Positions 1-7,673 of a DNA stretch of 64,000 nucleotides are shown here, in pieces. The DNA comes from SB11 sp965222995. GTDB taxonomy: Bacteria; Bacteroidota; Bacteroidia; UBA8524. Location of the stretch: the NCBI GenBank assembly GCA_965222995.1, contig OZ244977.1, positions 744,001 to 808,000 of the forward strand, written 5' to 3'. A program made the translations under genes and the position numbers. A model generated the notes under the pieces. That model was not told where the DNA came from and ran no database searches. It was given only the letters and a program-made list of their open reading frames with translations. Numbering within the stretch: the stretch's first letter is position 1; each line of letters begins with the position of its first letter.

Positions 1-185
1 ATATCAGATGCCTGATGTGCGGTAGGCAGTCATGCTGAACTTGTTTCAGCGTCTGTGCGATTTCCCTTCCTTGTTGAGATTGAGTGAAGGAAAAGGAGGG
101 GAGAAAGGGGAGGTCAAAAATGCAACCTTAATGATAAATTTACATTAACACCTCAACTTTAGATTCCGAAATAAATTCGGAATGA
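1..185. other. Gene-free left edge of the window
   Basis: No convincing coding frame is seen here. The stretch holds the two REP-like hairpins at its ends and a purine-rich segment (about 81-113) between them. The neighbouring gene to the left is outside the window. Confidence 0.6.
29..54 (+). repeat. REP-like 26-nt hairpin element, copy 1
   Basis: A short palindromic unit begins GTCAT and ends TCT, with arms GCTGAA (34-39) and TTCAGC (45-50) around the loop CTTGT. A related unit of the same length sits at 161-186 in the opposite orientation. The form resembles the REP elements found between genes in many bacteria; assigning it to a mobile REP family is inference from two copies only. Confidence 0.5.
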
Positions 186-186
186 C
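161..186 (-). repeat. REP-like 26-nt hairpin element, copy 2
   Basis: Read on the minus strand this unit begins GTCAT and ends TCT, with arms ATTCCGAA and TTCGGAAT around a five-base loop. It starts at the last base of the stop codon of the SulP gene. It matches copy 1 at 18 of 26 positions, and differences in the stem occur as paired changes. It might also act as a weak transcript end for the SulP gene, but no T-run follows on the minus strand. Confidence 0.5.
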
Positions 187-1730
187 TAAGCCATTTTATC
201 CGTTACTACTTTATAGGTAGGGTCTTCATAGATGTTTACATCTATAATCTCCTCTGCATTTTTCAATAGTGTTCTACAATCAGCGCTAAGGTGTTTTAGA
301 TGCAGTTTTTTACCTGCTTTTTGGTAACGCTCGGTAAGCTTATTTAATGCCTCAATTCCACTCATATCAGCTACACGACTTTCGGCAAAGTCTATAATTA
401 CTTCCTCAGGATCATCAAGAATATCAAACTTTTCATTAAAAGTAGCTACCGAACCAAAGAAAAGTGGGCCGTAGATTTCGTAGTGCTTCACTCCGTCTTC
501 ATCAATTCTTTTTCTGGCTCTAATTCGGGTGGCATTTTCCCAAGCAAATTTCAATGCTGATATAATTACTCCAATCAAAACGGCTAATGCTAAATTATGG
601 AAGATTAATGTGATAGCAGCCACCAATACCATTACTATAATATCGGTAAGCGGCATTTTGCCAAAGGTTTTCAAGCTTGCCCACTCAAATGTACCGATGG
701 CAACCATAATCATTAGTCCTGTTAGAGCAGCCATTGGCATTTGCTCAATATACTCGGCAAAAAACATAATGAACACTAACAGCAAAATAGAAGCCACTAT
801 ACCTGATAATCTTGCTCTTGCTCCTGAAGATATATTAATCAAACTTTGCCCAATCATAGCACAACCTCCCATGCCGCTAAAGAAACCTGTTACCACATTG
901 GCGGCTCCTTGAGCTACACACTCTTTATTACTACGCCCACGGGTTTGGGTAATCTCATCCACTAAGTTTAGTGTTAAAAGGCTTTCAGTCAATCCAACAC
1001 CTGCAATAATTAAAGCATAAGGAAAAATTACAGTTAATGCTTCCCAAGTAAAAGGTATTTCAGGAATATGAAAAGGTGGGAAGCCTCCACTTATGGGGGC
1101 AATATCACCTACGTTTTTAGTCTCAATGTTAAAACCTAAAATAATGGCAGTAACCACTAAGATAGCCGTGAGCGAAGCAGGTAGTGCCTTGGTAATCTTA
1201 GGTAAGCCCCAAATAATAAGCATAGTAAGCAAAACAAATCCCAACATGATATATAGAGGGGTACCTGTGAGCCATTGCATTACACCGTTAGCATCCTCGT
1301 ACTTAAATTGGTCTAGCTGAGCTAAGAAAATCACTATGGCTAAACCGTTTACAAAGCCAAACATTACAGGGTGAGGCACTAAGCGAATAAACTTACCCAA
1401 GCGGAACAGTCCCGCTGCTATTTGCAATACACCGGCCAATACAACAGCAGCAAAAATATATTCTACTCCATGAGATTTCGCTAATGACACAATTACTACT
1501 GCTATAGCCCCAGTAGCTCCTGAAATCATTCCCGGGCGACCACCTAAAACCGATGTTACCAAACCGATGGTAAAAGCAGCATATAGCCCCGTCAAAGGAG
1601 ATAGTCCTGCAATAAGTGAAAAGGCAACAGCTTCCGGCACTAAAGCAAGGGCAACAGTGATACCCGAAAGTACTTCCGATTTATAATCAACCTTCTGTTT
1701 TAAATCAAACAGATTAAAATATTTCTTCAT
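186..1730 (-). CDS. SulP family inorganic anion transporter with STAS domain
   Basis: Inner-membrane anion permease of the SulP/SLC26 family, 514 residues, a normal length. The N-terminal half carries the family segment around residues 22-53 (SGITVALALVPEAVAFSLIA, then GLSPLTGLYAAF) and about ten to twelve hydrophobic helices. The last roughly 100 residues form a cytoplasmic STAS domain, with the typical short stretch DFAESRVADMSGIEAL. Family members carry sulfate or bicarbonate; the sequence alone does not decide the substrate, and no sulfate-assimilation or carbonic anhydrase gene is adjacent. It is divergent from rfbA, with 162 bp between the starts. The start MKKYFNLFDL gives a plausible cytoplasmic N-terminus. 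Confidence 0.92.
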   Translation of the reverse strand: MKKYFNLFDLKQKVDYKSEVLSGITVALALVPEAVAFSLIAGLSPLTGLYAAFTIGLVTSVLGGRPGMISGATGAIAVVIVSLAKSHGVEYIFAAVVLAGVLQIAAGLFRLGKFIRLVPHPVMFGFVNGLAIVIFLAQLDQFKYEDANGVMQWLTGTPLYIMLGFVLLTMLIIWGLPKITKALPASLTAILVVTAIILGFNIETKNVGDIAPISGGFPPFHIPEIPFTWEALTVIFPYALIIAGVGLTESLLTLNLVDEITQTRGRSNKECVAQGAANVVTGFFSGMGGCAMIGQSLINISSGARARLSGIVASILLLVFIMFFAEYIEQMPMAALTGLMIMVAIGTFEWASLKTFGKMPLTDIIVMVLVAAITLIFHNLALAVLIGVIISALKFAWENATRIRARKRIDEDGVKHYEIYGPLFFGSVATFNEKFDILDDPEEVIIDFAESRVADMSGIEALNKLTERYQKAGKKLHLKHLSADCRTLLKNAEEIIDVNIYEDPTYKVVTDKMA

Positions 1731-1880
1731 TCAAATAAGTAAAAATGGATTTCGGAACGCTTGTTCCAAAAAGAATAAGAATCGTTTTCAAATTTGCGGC
1801 AAAAGTATCTTTAATAAGAAGCAAAGCCAAACTGGCTTGCAGATTTCTCATTTCTTTAGGGCAACTAAAAGCAAACTTAT

Positions 1881-1888
1881 TATACTTG
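1881..1888 (+). promoter_or_regulatory. -7 box (TATACTTG) of rfbA
   Basis: TATACTTG is one base from the Bacteroidota -7 consensus TAnnTTTG. Only four bases separate it from the ATG at 1893, so the transcript would start at or next to the start codon. No good -33 TTG is visible. The same octamer precedes the rfbD-like gene at 38501. Confidence 0.4.
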
Positions 1889-1892
1889 TACT

Positions 1893-2762
1893 ATGAAAGG
1901 TATTATTCTCGCAGGAGGTTCAGGAACAAGACTACACCCACTAACAATTGCAGTAAGTAAACAACTAATGCCTGTTTACGATAAACCCATGATTTACTAC
2001 CCTTTAACTACCTTGATGTTATCAGGGATACGTGAGATTTTGATTATTTCTACTCCACACGATTTACCTTTGTTTGAGAAGTTATTGGGTGATGGAAGTC
2101 AATTCGGTTGCTCGTTTCACTATGCAGTACAGGATGAACCTAAAGGGTTAGCACAAGCCTTTACCATTGGTGAAGACTTTATTGGTAGGGATAAAGTAGC
2201 TCTTATTTTGGGGGATAATATATTTTACGGGTCAGGCTTTTCTCGTACGCTTCAAGCGTGTAACGATCCTGAAGGAGGAATTGTATTTGCTTATCACGTA
2301 AGCGACCCAGAACGCTATGGTGTAGTAGAATTTGATGAGGATATGAATGTGATTAGTATTGAGGAAAAACCTGATAACCCAAAATCGAGCTACGCAGTAC
2401 CAGGTTTGTACTACTATGATAATGAAGTAGTTCCTTATGCCAAGAGCTTAAAGCCTTCACCTCGTGGGGAATTGGAAATTACTGATATCAATAAGATATA
2501 CCTGCAACGTACCCGCTTAAAAGTTGCTTTAATGAATAGGGGTACGGCTTGGTTAGATACAGGAACGATTAATTCGTTAATGCAAGCAGGAAACTTTGTA
2601 CAAGTAATTGAAGAACGTCAAGGCTTGAAAATCGGCTGCCCTGAAGAAATTGCTTACCGTATGGGATATATAGGTAAAGAACAACTAGAGAAGCTGGCTC
2701 ACCCTTTAGTGAAAAGCGGTTATGGCAAATACTTATTAAAGGTATTAGACCAACAACGCTAA
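1893..2762 (+). CDS. rfbA: Glucose-1-phosphate thymidylyltransferase
   Basis: Makes dTDP-glucose from glucose 1-phosphate and dTTP, the first step towards dTDP-L-rhamnose for surface glycans. The 289-residue length is standard. The nucleotide-binding loop GGSGTRL is at residues 8-14, followed by SKQLMPVYDKPMIYYPL, and the metal-site LGDNIFYGSG follows at about 110. The motif lies so close to the N-terminus that the start is certain. rfbB and rfbC are not in the window; an rfbD-like reductase lies 36 kb away. The stop codon overlaps that of mtgA on the other strand by four bases. Confidence 0.96.
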   Translation: MKGIILAGGSGTRLHPLTIAVSKQLMPVYDKPMIYYPLTTLMLSGIREILIISTPHDLPLFEKLLGDGSQFGCSFHYAVQDEPKGLAQAFTIGEDFIGRDKVALILGDNIFYGSGFSRTLQACNDPEGGIVFAYHVSDPERYGVVEFDEDMNVISIEEKPDNPKSSYAVPGLYYYDNEVVPYAKSLKPSPRGELEITDINKIYLQRTRLKVALMNRGTAWLDTGTINSLMQAGNFVQVIEERQGLKIGCPEEIAYRMGYIGKEQLEKLAHPLVKSGYGKYLLKVLDQQR

Positions 2763-3460
2763 GGCTGTAAGTTTTCGGGAAGCTTATACCCTCGCATCCA
2801 TTTCACATATTTGTTTCGTCTTTTTTGTAAACGCGGGGTTAGCCTCAGTGGATTTCGTTTAATAGGGTTAGGGAAACAAACCACAATTGCCGCTGCTTCA
2901 TTAGCAGTAAGCTTTGAAGATGGTTTTTTAAAATACTGCTGGGCTGCTGCCTCAATGCCATAGATGCCATCTCCCATTTCAATAATGTTTAGGTATACCT
3001 CCATGATGCGGCGTTTATTCCACATTAGCTCTAGCCAAGCTGTTAGTGGAAACTCCAATGCCTTGCGGATATATCGGGTATACCCCCTTCCGGGAAATAA
3101 GAACACATTTTTAGCGGTTTGCTGGCTAATGGTGCTACCACCTCTAAGTGTTTTTTTGCCTTCGATATTATCTTTCACTGCGCCCTTCATGGCTTTAAAG
3201 TCAAAGCCCCAATGTTCAGCGAAAAATGGGTCTTCAGCAGTCATAGCAGCAATGGGAACGTTGGGGTTAATATTTTTATAGGCTGTCCAGTCTTTTTGTA
3301 TGGGAGAAGAGCGTATTACCATTAATGGAGTTAAAGGGATTGGAACTACTCTAAAGATTATTGTGCCCAACAGAAATAATTGAAAAAGTAGTATCAAAAC
3401 AGTTTTTACTGCTTTAATTGATTTTTTGATGCCTTGCTTTTTAAAAAAAGTAAATTGCAC
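2759..3460 (-). CDS. mtgA: Monofunctional biosynthetic peptidoglycan transglycosylase
   Basis: GT51 glycosyltransferase that polymerises lipid II into glycan strands at the outer face of the inner membrane. It has one N-terminal membrane anchor (about residues 17-38) and the catalytic region with EDPFFAEHWGFD (first glutamate), GGSTISQQTAKN, and NIIEMGDGIYGIEAAAQ (second glutamate). There is no transpeptidase domain, and 233 residues is the usual length for MtgA. The frame begins with GTG at 3460 and no in-frame ATG lies nearby upstream. A -7 box TACATTTG ends four bases before this GTG, supporting a leaderless start. Confidence 0.93.
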   Translation of the reverse strand: MQFTFFKKQGIKKSIKAVKTVLILLFQLFLLGTIIFRVVPIPLTPLMVIRSSPIQKDWTAYKNINPNVPIAAMTAEDPFFAEHWGFDFKAMKGAVKDNIEGKKTLRGGSTISQQTAKNVFLFPGRGYTRYIRKALEFPLTAWLELMWNKRRIMEVYLNIIEMGDGIYGIEAAAQQYFKKPSSKLTANEAAAIVVCFPNPIKRNPLRLTPRLQKRRNKYVKWMRGYKLPENLQP

Positions 3461-3464
3461 AAAG

Positions 3465-3495
3465 CAAATGTAATTTTCAATTTGAGCGAATGCAA
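3465..3495 (-). promoter_or_regulatory. Promoter of mtgA, overlapping the start of aroB
   Basis: On the minus strand TTG (3495-3493), a 20-base spacer and TACATTTG (3472-3465) match the Bacteroidota -33/-7 layout. The -7 box ends four bases before the GTG of mtgA. The -33 element lies inside the first codons of aroB, so the two divergent genes share this DNA. Confidence 0.5.
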
Positions 3496-4521
3496 TTAAT
3501 AAACGAGCATATAGTAATTAGTGACAATGGGTTAGAATACTTAGCCAACTTTGTTAACTCACGAGATTTTGAAGGTGTTTTTGTATTAGCAGATGAAAAC
3601 ACCGCTCAACATTGCGTACCTTTATTAAGCGGGTTCGATTTTGAAGCCATTACTGTTGATGTCGGTGAGGAGAATAAAAACCTTACTACTTGTGAAGGCA
3701 TTTTTGATACACTAATAGAACGAGGAGCTAACCGCAAATCATTAATAATAAATGTAGGGGGGGGAGTAGTAGGAGATATGGGTGGTTTCTGTGCCTCTGT
3801 GTTTCAACGGGGAATATATTTTATTAATGTGCCCACAAGTCTGCTGGCTATGGTGGATGCAAGTGTAGGAGGGAAATTAGGGGTAGATTATAAAGGCTTG
3901 AAAAACTATATAGGCTTATTTAAAGAACCTTTGGGCAATTTTATTCACCCTCCTTTTTTGAAGACCTTGCCCGGACGTGAAATAAAAGCAGGTTTAGCAG
4001 AAATGTTAAAGCATGCCCTAATTCATAATCCTGACCATTGGGAAGAACTAAAAGAAATTAATCCCCGTAGGTTTAAGCAATGGATTACTACTTCAGTAAC
4101 AATTAAAAATAATATAGTAGAAGAGGATTTGCATGAGAATGGAATTCGCAAGTTGCTCAATTTTGGGCATACAATAGGGCATGCAGTTGAATCTTGGTAT
4201 TTAGAAAATAGTGATGCACCGCTATCGCATGGTGAGGCTGTTGCTTTAGGGATTTTAGTAGAAAGTTATCTCTCACAAAAAAATGGGTTGAGCGAAGAAG
4301 AACTACAAAACATCACCCAAAGAATACAATCTATTTATAGCTTGCCTAAACTGCCTGAAAATACTTGGGAAGCCCTCTTACAACTAATGGGGGCAGATAA
4401 GAAGAATACCCAATTGGGCATCAACTTTACCCTTTTAGAGCAAATAGGCGAAGCTACCATTGATAACTATTGCACTACCGATGAAATTCGAGAGGCAATA
4501 GCTTGGTATAATAATATTTAG
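3490..4521 (+). CDS. aroB: 3-dehydroquinate synthase
   Basis: Second step of the shikimate pathway: converts DAHP to 3-dehydroquinate with NAD and a divalent metal. 343 residues. The dinucleotide-binding motif GGGVVGDMGGF starts at residue 90, PTSLLAMVDASVGGK follows, and the metal-binding residues lie in GLAEMLKHAL, NFGHTIGHAVES and SHGEAV. The glycine motif is encoded by a run of eight G bases (3757-3764). It is divergent from mtgA by 29 bases and its stop overlaps that of the next gene by four bases. aroA and aroC are elsewhere in the window. Confidence 0.96.
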   Translation: MQLINEHIVISDNGLEYLANFVNSRDFEGVFVLADENTAQHCVPLLSGFDFEAITVDVGEENKNLTTCEGIFDTLIERGANRKSLIINVGGGVVGDMGGFCASVFQRGIYFINVPTSLLAMVDASVGGKLGVDYKGLKNYIGLFKEPLGNFIHPPFLKTLPGREIKAGLAEMLKHALIHNPDHWEELKEINPRRFKQWITTSVTIKNNIVEEDLHENGIRKLLNFGHTIGHAVESWYLENSDAPLSHGEAVALGILVESYLSQKNGLSEEELQNITQRIQSIYSLPKLPENTWEALLQLMGADKKNTQLGINFTLLEQIGEATIDNYCTTDEIREAIAWYNNI

Positions 4522-5276
4522 TTTTCTATCACTAAACGTTGAGTATAAATACCTTTTGTATTTTGTACTCTTATAAAGTAAATGCCTATAGCCCAGTTTT
4601 CACTGGAAACGGGTATTACATCATTAGCATTGCTTAGTGTAATACTCTTTTTAGTAAATACTTTACCTGTAATATCAACTACCTCATAACTAATGGTTTC
4701 ACCTGCATTACCATTTAGCAAAATATTAAATTGCTTTTGTGCTGGGTTAGGGTAAACACGGAATGCTTTGTTGTTTTCTAATTCACTAACTGCGTTGATA
4801 CCCCCTTGGTTTGCTACTGTTAAACTAAACTGGTCTAATGTATCAGGTTGAGGGGGGAAATTAGTTGGAGTTCCAAGTACTACTGCACTAGCATACGCAA
4901 CTACAGCAAAACGTAATGGATGTGTTCCAACATCATTTGCATTTGCCGTTCCGGACATTTTTGCACAATAGGTTTGTGTTGGGGTAAACACACAACTAGC
5001 CACATTACATTGGTACGTAAAATTTGGCGGAAGCCCAACTACATCCACTAATCTAATAGAATCAATATCGGCAACTATGGTTTGCCCAAAAATTGTAACG
5101 GTTGTATCCTTTGGTATGCGAATATGTACTACCATATCATAATTCTTCCCTACAAAAGCAGTATCTAATACATTGGGAGAATATCCTACTTGAGTGAATG
5201 AGTTATCAGGTGTACATTGAGCGTATGCTCCAACATTTACAAACAATAATAAAATAGCAGCGTAAAATTTTTTCAT
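4518..5276 (-). CDS. Small secreted protein with T9SS type A sorting domain
   Basis: 252 residues. A signal peptide (MKKFYAAILLLFVNVGAYAQ) is followed by a region of about 150 residues with four cysteines (two in CNVASC), then a C-terminal sorting domain from about residue 172 (FRVYPNPAQKQFNI through GIYFIRVQNTKG). That domain sends proteins through the type IX secretion system to the cell surface. The central part is not recognised. The gene is divergent from a TonB receptor 50 bp away; a functional link to it is only suggested by position. Confidence 0.85.
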   Translation of the reverse strand: MKKFYAAILLLFVNVGAYAQCTPDNSFTQVGYSPNVLDTAFVGKNYDMVVHIRIPKDTTVTIFGQTIVADIDSIRLVDVVGLPPNFTYQCNVASCVFTPTQTYCAKMSGTANANDVGTHPLRFAVVAYASAVVLGTPTNFPPQPDTLDQFSLTVANQGGINAVSELENNKAFRVYPNPAQKQFNILLNGNAGETISYEVVDITGKVFTKKSITLSNANDVIPVSSENWAIGIYFIRVQNTKGIYTQRLVIEN

Positions 5277-5293
5277 AATAGGGGGCTGTTAGT

Positions 5294-5301
5294 TAAACTT
5301 G
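5294..5301 (+). promoter_or_regulatory. Possible -7 box (TAAACTTG) of the TonB receptor gene
   Basis: One mismatch from TAnnTTTG, 25 bases before the ATG at 5327. No clear -33 element is seen, so this is a weak call. Confidence 0.3.
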
Positions 5302-5316
5302 TACAATAGCCGTTTT

Positions 5317-5347
5317 CAAAAGTAGTATGCCTCACCTTTATAAACAA
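5317..5347 (-). promoter_or_regulatory. Promoter of the small T9SS cargo gene
   Basis: Minus-strand TTG (5347-5345), a 20-base spacer, and TACTTTTG (5324-5317) fit the Bacteroidota promoter pattern well. The predicted transcript starts near 5311, giving a leader of about 35 bases. The -33 element lies within the first codons of the divergent TonB receptor gene. Confidence 0.5.
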
Positions 5348-7672
5348 TTTATTCTTTTGTGCATGTTTTTGTTAAGTGTTTTTTATGAAACATTGGCTCA
5401 AACAATTACACTAAAGGGTAAAGTAACCGATGATAAAACTAAGGAAGTTTTAATAGGAGTTACCATCATAAATTCAAAAAATAAAGGTGTTACTACCAAT
5501 ATTAACGGAGAATATGCAATTTCCATTAATACTTATGTAAAAGACACAATTACATTTAGTTACGTTGGGTACACCCCTAAAAAGTTTATATATAACCCCG
5601 CTGATTATACCAACAAAATTCAAGAAGGAGTTTTAACCGTTAATATAAAGTTGGAAGAAGAGGCAAAAGTATATGAACAGGTGGTAGTATCAGCAGGTAG
5701 AAACGAGCAAAAGCTAAAAAATGTTACTGTTTCTATGGAGCTGATAAAGCCTTATTTATTTCAGGAACGGAATAATGTGAATTTGGATGATGGTATTAAC
5801 CAAATACCTAGTGTAAGCTTTATTGATGGACAAGCGAGTATTAGAGGAGGGAGTGGCTGGAGTTATGGGGCAGGAACCCGTGTTTTAGTTTTGTTAGATG
5901 ATATGCCTATGGTATCGGGAGATGCCAACCAAGTGCAGTGGAGCTACTTACCTGTTGAAAGTATAAACCAACTTGAAGTGATTAAAGGAGCTTCGTCAGT
6001 ATTGTACGGCTCATCGGCTTTAAATGGAGTAATAAACCTACGTACTATCAGACCCAAGGACAAACCCTACACAGCCGTTAATTTATTTGGAGGGGTATAC
6101 GATAATGGCTTACGGGAAGGGCTGAAATGGCAAGGGAATAATATTTTACAAAAAAGTGGTGCAAGTATTTTACATGCTCAACGTTGGGGGAGGTTTGACG
6201 GAACTTTCTCTGTTAACTATTTAAATGATGATGGTTTTAGAATGGGTGAGCCTGAAGATAGAGTCCGTTTTAGTTTTAATACACGTTATACACCCAAAAA
6301 GGTAAAGAATTTAGTGTATGGTGTTAATGGTAATATTATGAGAAGCAATGTGGGTTCTTTTTTGCTTTGGGAAAGTTACGAATTGGCTTATACTCAGTTA
6401 GACTCAGGATTTAACAATACAAATACTCTTCGCTATAATGTAGACCCTTATGTAATATTTTATACTGGAGAGACCCGCCATAATATTCGAGGGCGTTATT
6501 TTTATTTAGATAATAATGTAGATAATGGCGACCCTGCTAATAACCAAAGTAATACCTCTAATTATTATTATGCCGAGTATCAAGTACAACATAATTTTAA
6601 AAAAATCAGGTTAAATATAGTCGGGGGTATCTCAGGTAACTATACATTAAGCAACTCTCCTATATTTGAGGGGGTTCACCAAAGTGCTAATGTTGCTCCT
6701 TTTATTCAGCTGGAAAAAAAATGGAAAAAGCTTACTATTAATGGAGGAGCCAGGTATGAGAATTTTAGGCTGGACGATTATTTTGAATCAAAACCGGTAC
6801 TAAGAGCAGGGGCTAATTATGAGGTGGGTAAGGCAACTTTTATAAGAGCATCATACGGACAAGGTTATCGTTTTCCTAGCATTGTTGAGAGTTTTGTGCG
6901 CACCTCATCAGGTCCGCTACAAGTATACCCTAACCCTGATTTGAAGTCAGAAACAGGATGGAATACTGAAATAGCTATTAAACAAGGATTGAAGCTGGGT
7001 AAATGGCAAGGTTTTGTGGATTTAGCAGGTTTTTGGAGTGAGTACGACCGCATGATGGAGTTTAATTTCGGGCGTTGGGGACCAAATATGGGACTTGACA
7101 ACCTGTTGGGTTTAGGTTTTAGCTCTGTAAATGTGGGAGAAACAAGAATAAGTGGTATCGACGTTAGTTTAGGTGGAGAAGGGAAGATTGGAAATACTGA
7201 TTTAAAGATAATTGGAGGGTATACTTATATAGACCCAATTAGCAAAAACCCTACGGCTGTTTATGATACAGATATTGATGGGAATCCTCTTACTTATAGC
7301 AAAAGCAGTTCTGATACTAATTCAAATATCCTTAAGTATCGTTTCAGGCATTTGGCAAAATTAGATATACAGGCTACCTATAAGCGGTTTTCTGTGGGAA
7401 TTAGCGGCAGGTATAATAGTTTTATGCAAACAGTGGATGCTTTTTTTGTAGACCCGTTGTTTTTAGCTTTTGTGCCGGGTATAGAAAAAGGGCGAGAGGA
7501 AACAAAAAATGGGGTTTGGATATTTGATTTCAGGGCTAATTATTCTATAACCAATCAGCTAAAAGCTGCAATAATTGTTACAAACTTTACTAATAATATT
7601 TTTATGGCTCGTCCGGGTGATATGAGTCCACCGAGGTTATTCACTGTACAGTTGAGTTATAAAGTAAAATAA
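5327..7672 (+). CDS. TonB-dependent outer-membrane receptor
   Basis: 781-residue outer-membrane transporter. After a signal peptide ending near residue 25 (ETLAQ) comes a carboxypeptidase-like regulatory domain (about 27-115, KGKVTDDKTKEVLIGVTI), then the plug (about 120-240, including INQIPSVSFIDGQASIRGG and EVIKGASSVLYGSSALNG), and a C-terminal 22-strand barrel ending FTVQLSYKVK. No SusD partner is adjacent, so a glycan-uptake role is not supported; the ligand is unknown. aroA begins one base after its stop, so the two are probably co-transcribed. Confidence 0.93.
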   Translation: MPHLYKQFILLCMFLLSVFYETLAQTITLKGKVTDDKTKEVLIGVTIINSKNKGVTTNINGEYAISINTYVKDTITFSYVGYTPKKFIYNPADYTNKIQEGVLTVNIKLEEEAKVYEQVVVSAGRNEQKLKNVTVSMELIKPYLFQERNNVNLDDGINQIPSVSFIDGQASIRGGSGWSYGAGTRVLVLLDDMPMVSGDANQVQWSYLPVESINQLEVIKGASSVLYGSSALNGVINLRTIRPKDKPYTAVNLFGGVYDNGLREGLKWQGNNILQKSGASILHAQRWGRFDGTFSVNYLNDDGFRMGEPEDRVRFSFNTRYTPKKVKNLVYGVNGNIMRSNVGSFLLWESYELAYTQLDSGFNNTNTLRYNVDPYVIFYTGETRHNIRGRYFYLDNNVDNGDPANNQSNTSNYYYAEYQVQHNFKKIRLNIVGGISGNYTLSNSPIFEGVHQSANVAPFIQLEKKWKKLTINGGARYENFRLDDYFESKPVLRAGANYEVGKATFIRASYGQGYRFPSIVESFVRTSSGPLQVYPNPDLKSETGWNTEIAIKQGLKLGKWQGFVDLAGFWSEYDRMMEFNFGRWGPNMGLDNLLGLGFSSVNVGETRISGIDVSLGGEGKIGNTDLKIIGGYTYIDPISKNPTAVYDTDIDGNPLTYSKSSSDTNSNILKYRFRHLAKLDIQATYKRFSVGISGRYNSFMQTVDAFFVDPLFLAFVPGIEKGREETKNGVWIFDFRANYSITNQLKAAIIVTNFTNNIFMARPGDMSPPRLFTVQLSYKVK

Positions 7673-7673
7673 G

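Noticed and set aside
1745..1960. Plus-strand frame upstream of and into rfbA
   Set aside because: It overlaps rfbA in another frame, and its product is basic and without recognisable motif.
3757..3764. Frameshift in aroB at the G-run
   Set aside because: The frame is intact across the run and all downstream motifs are present.
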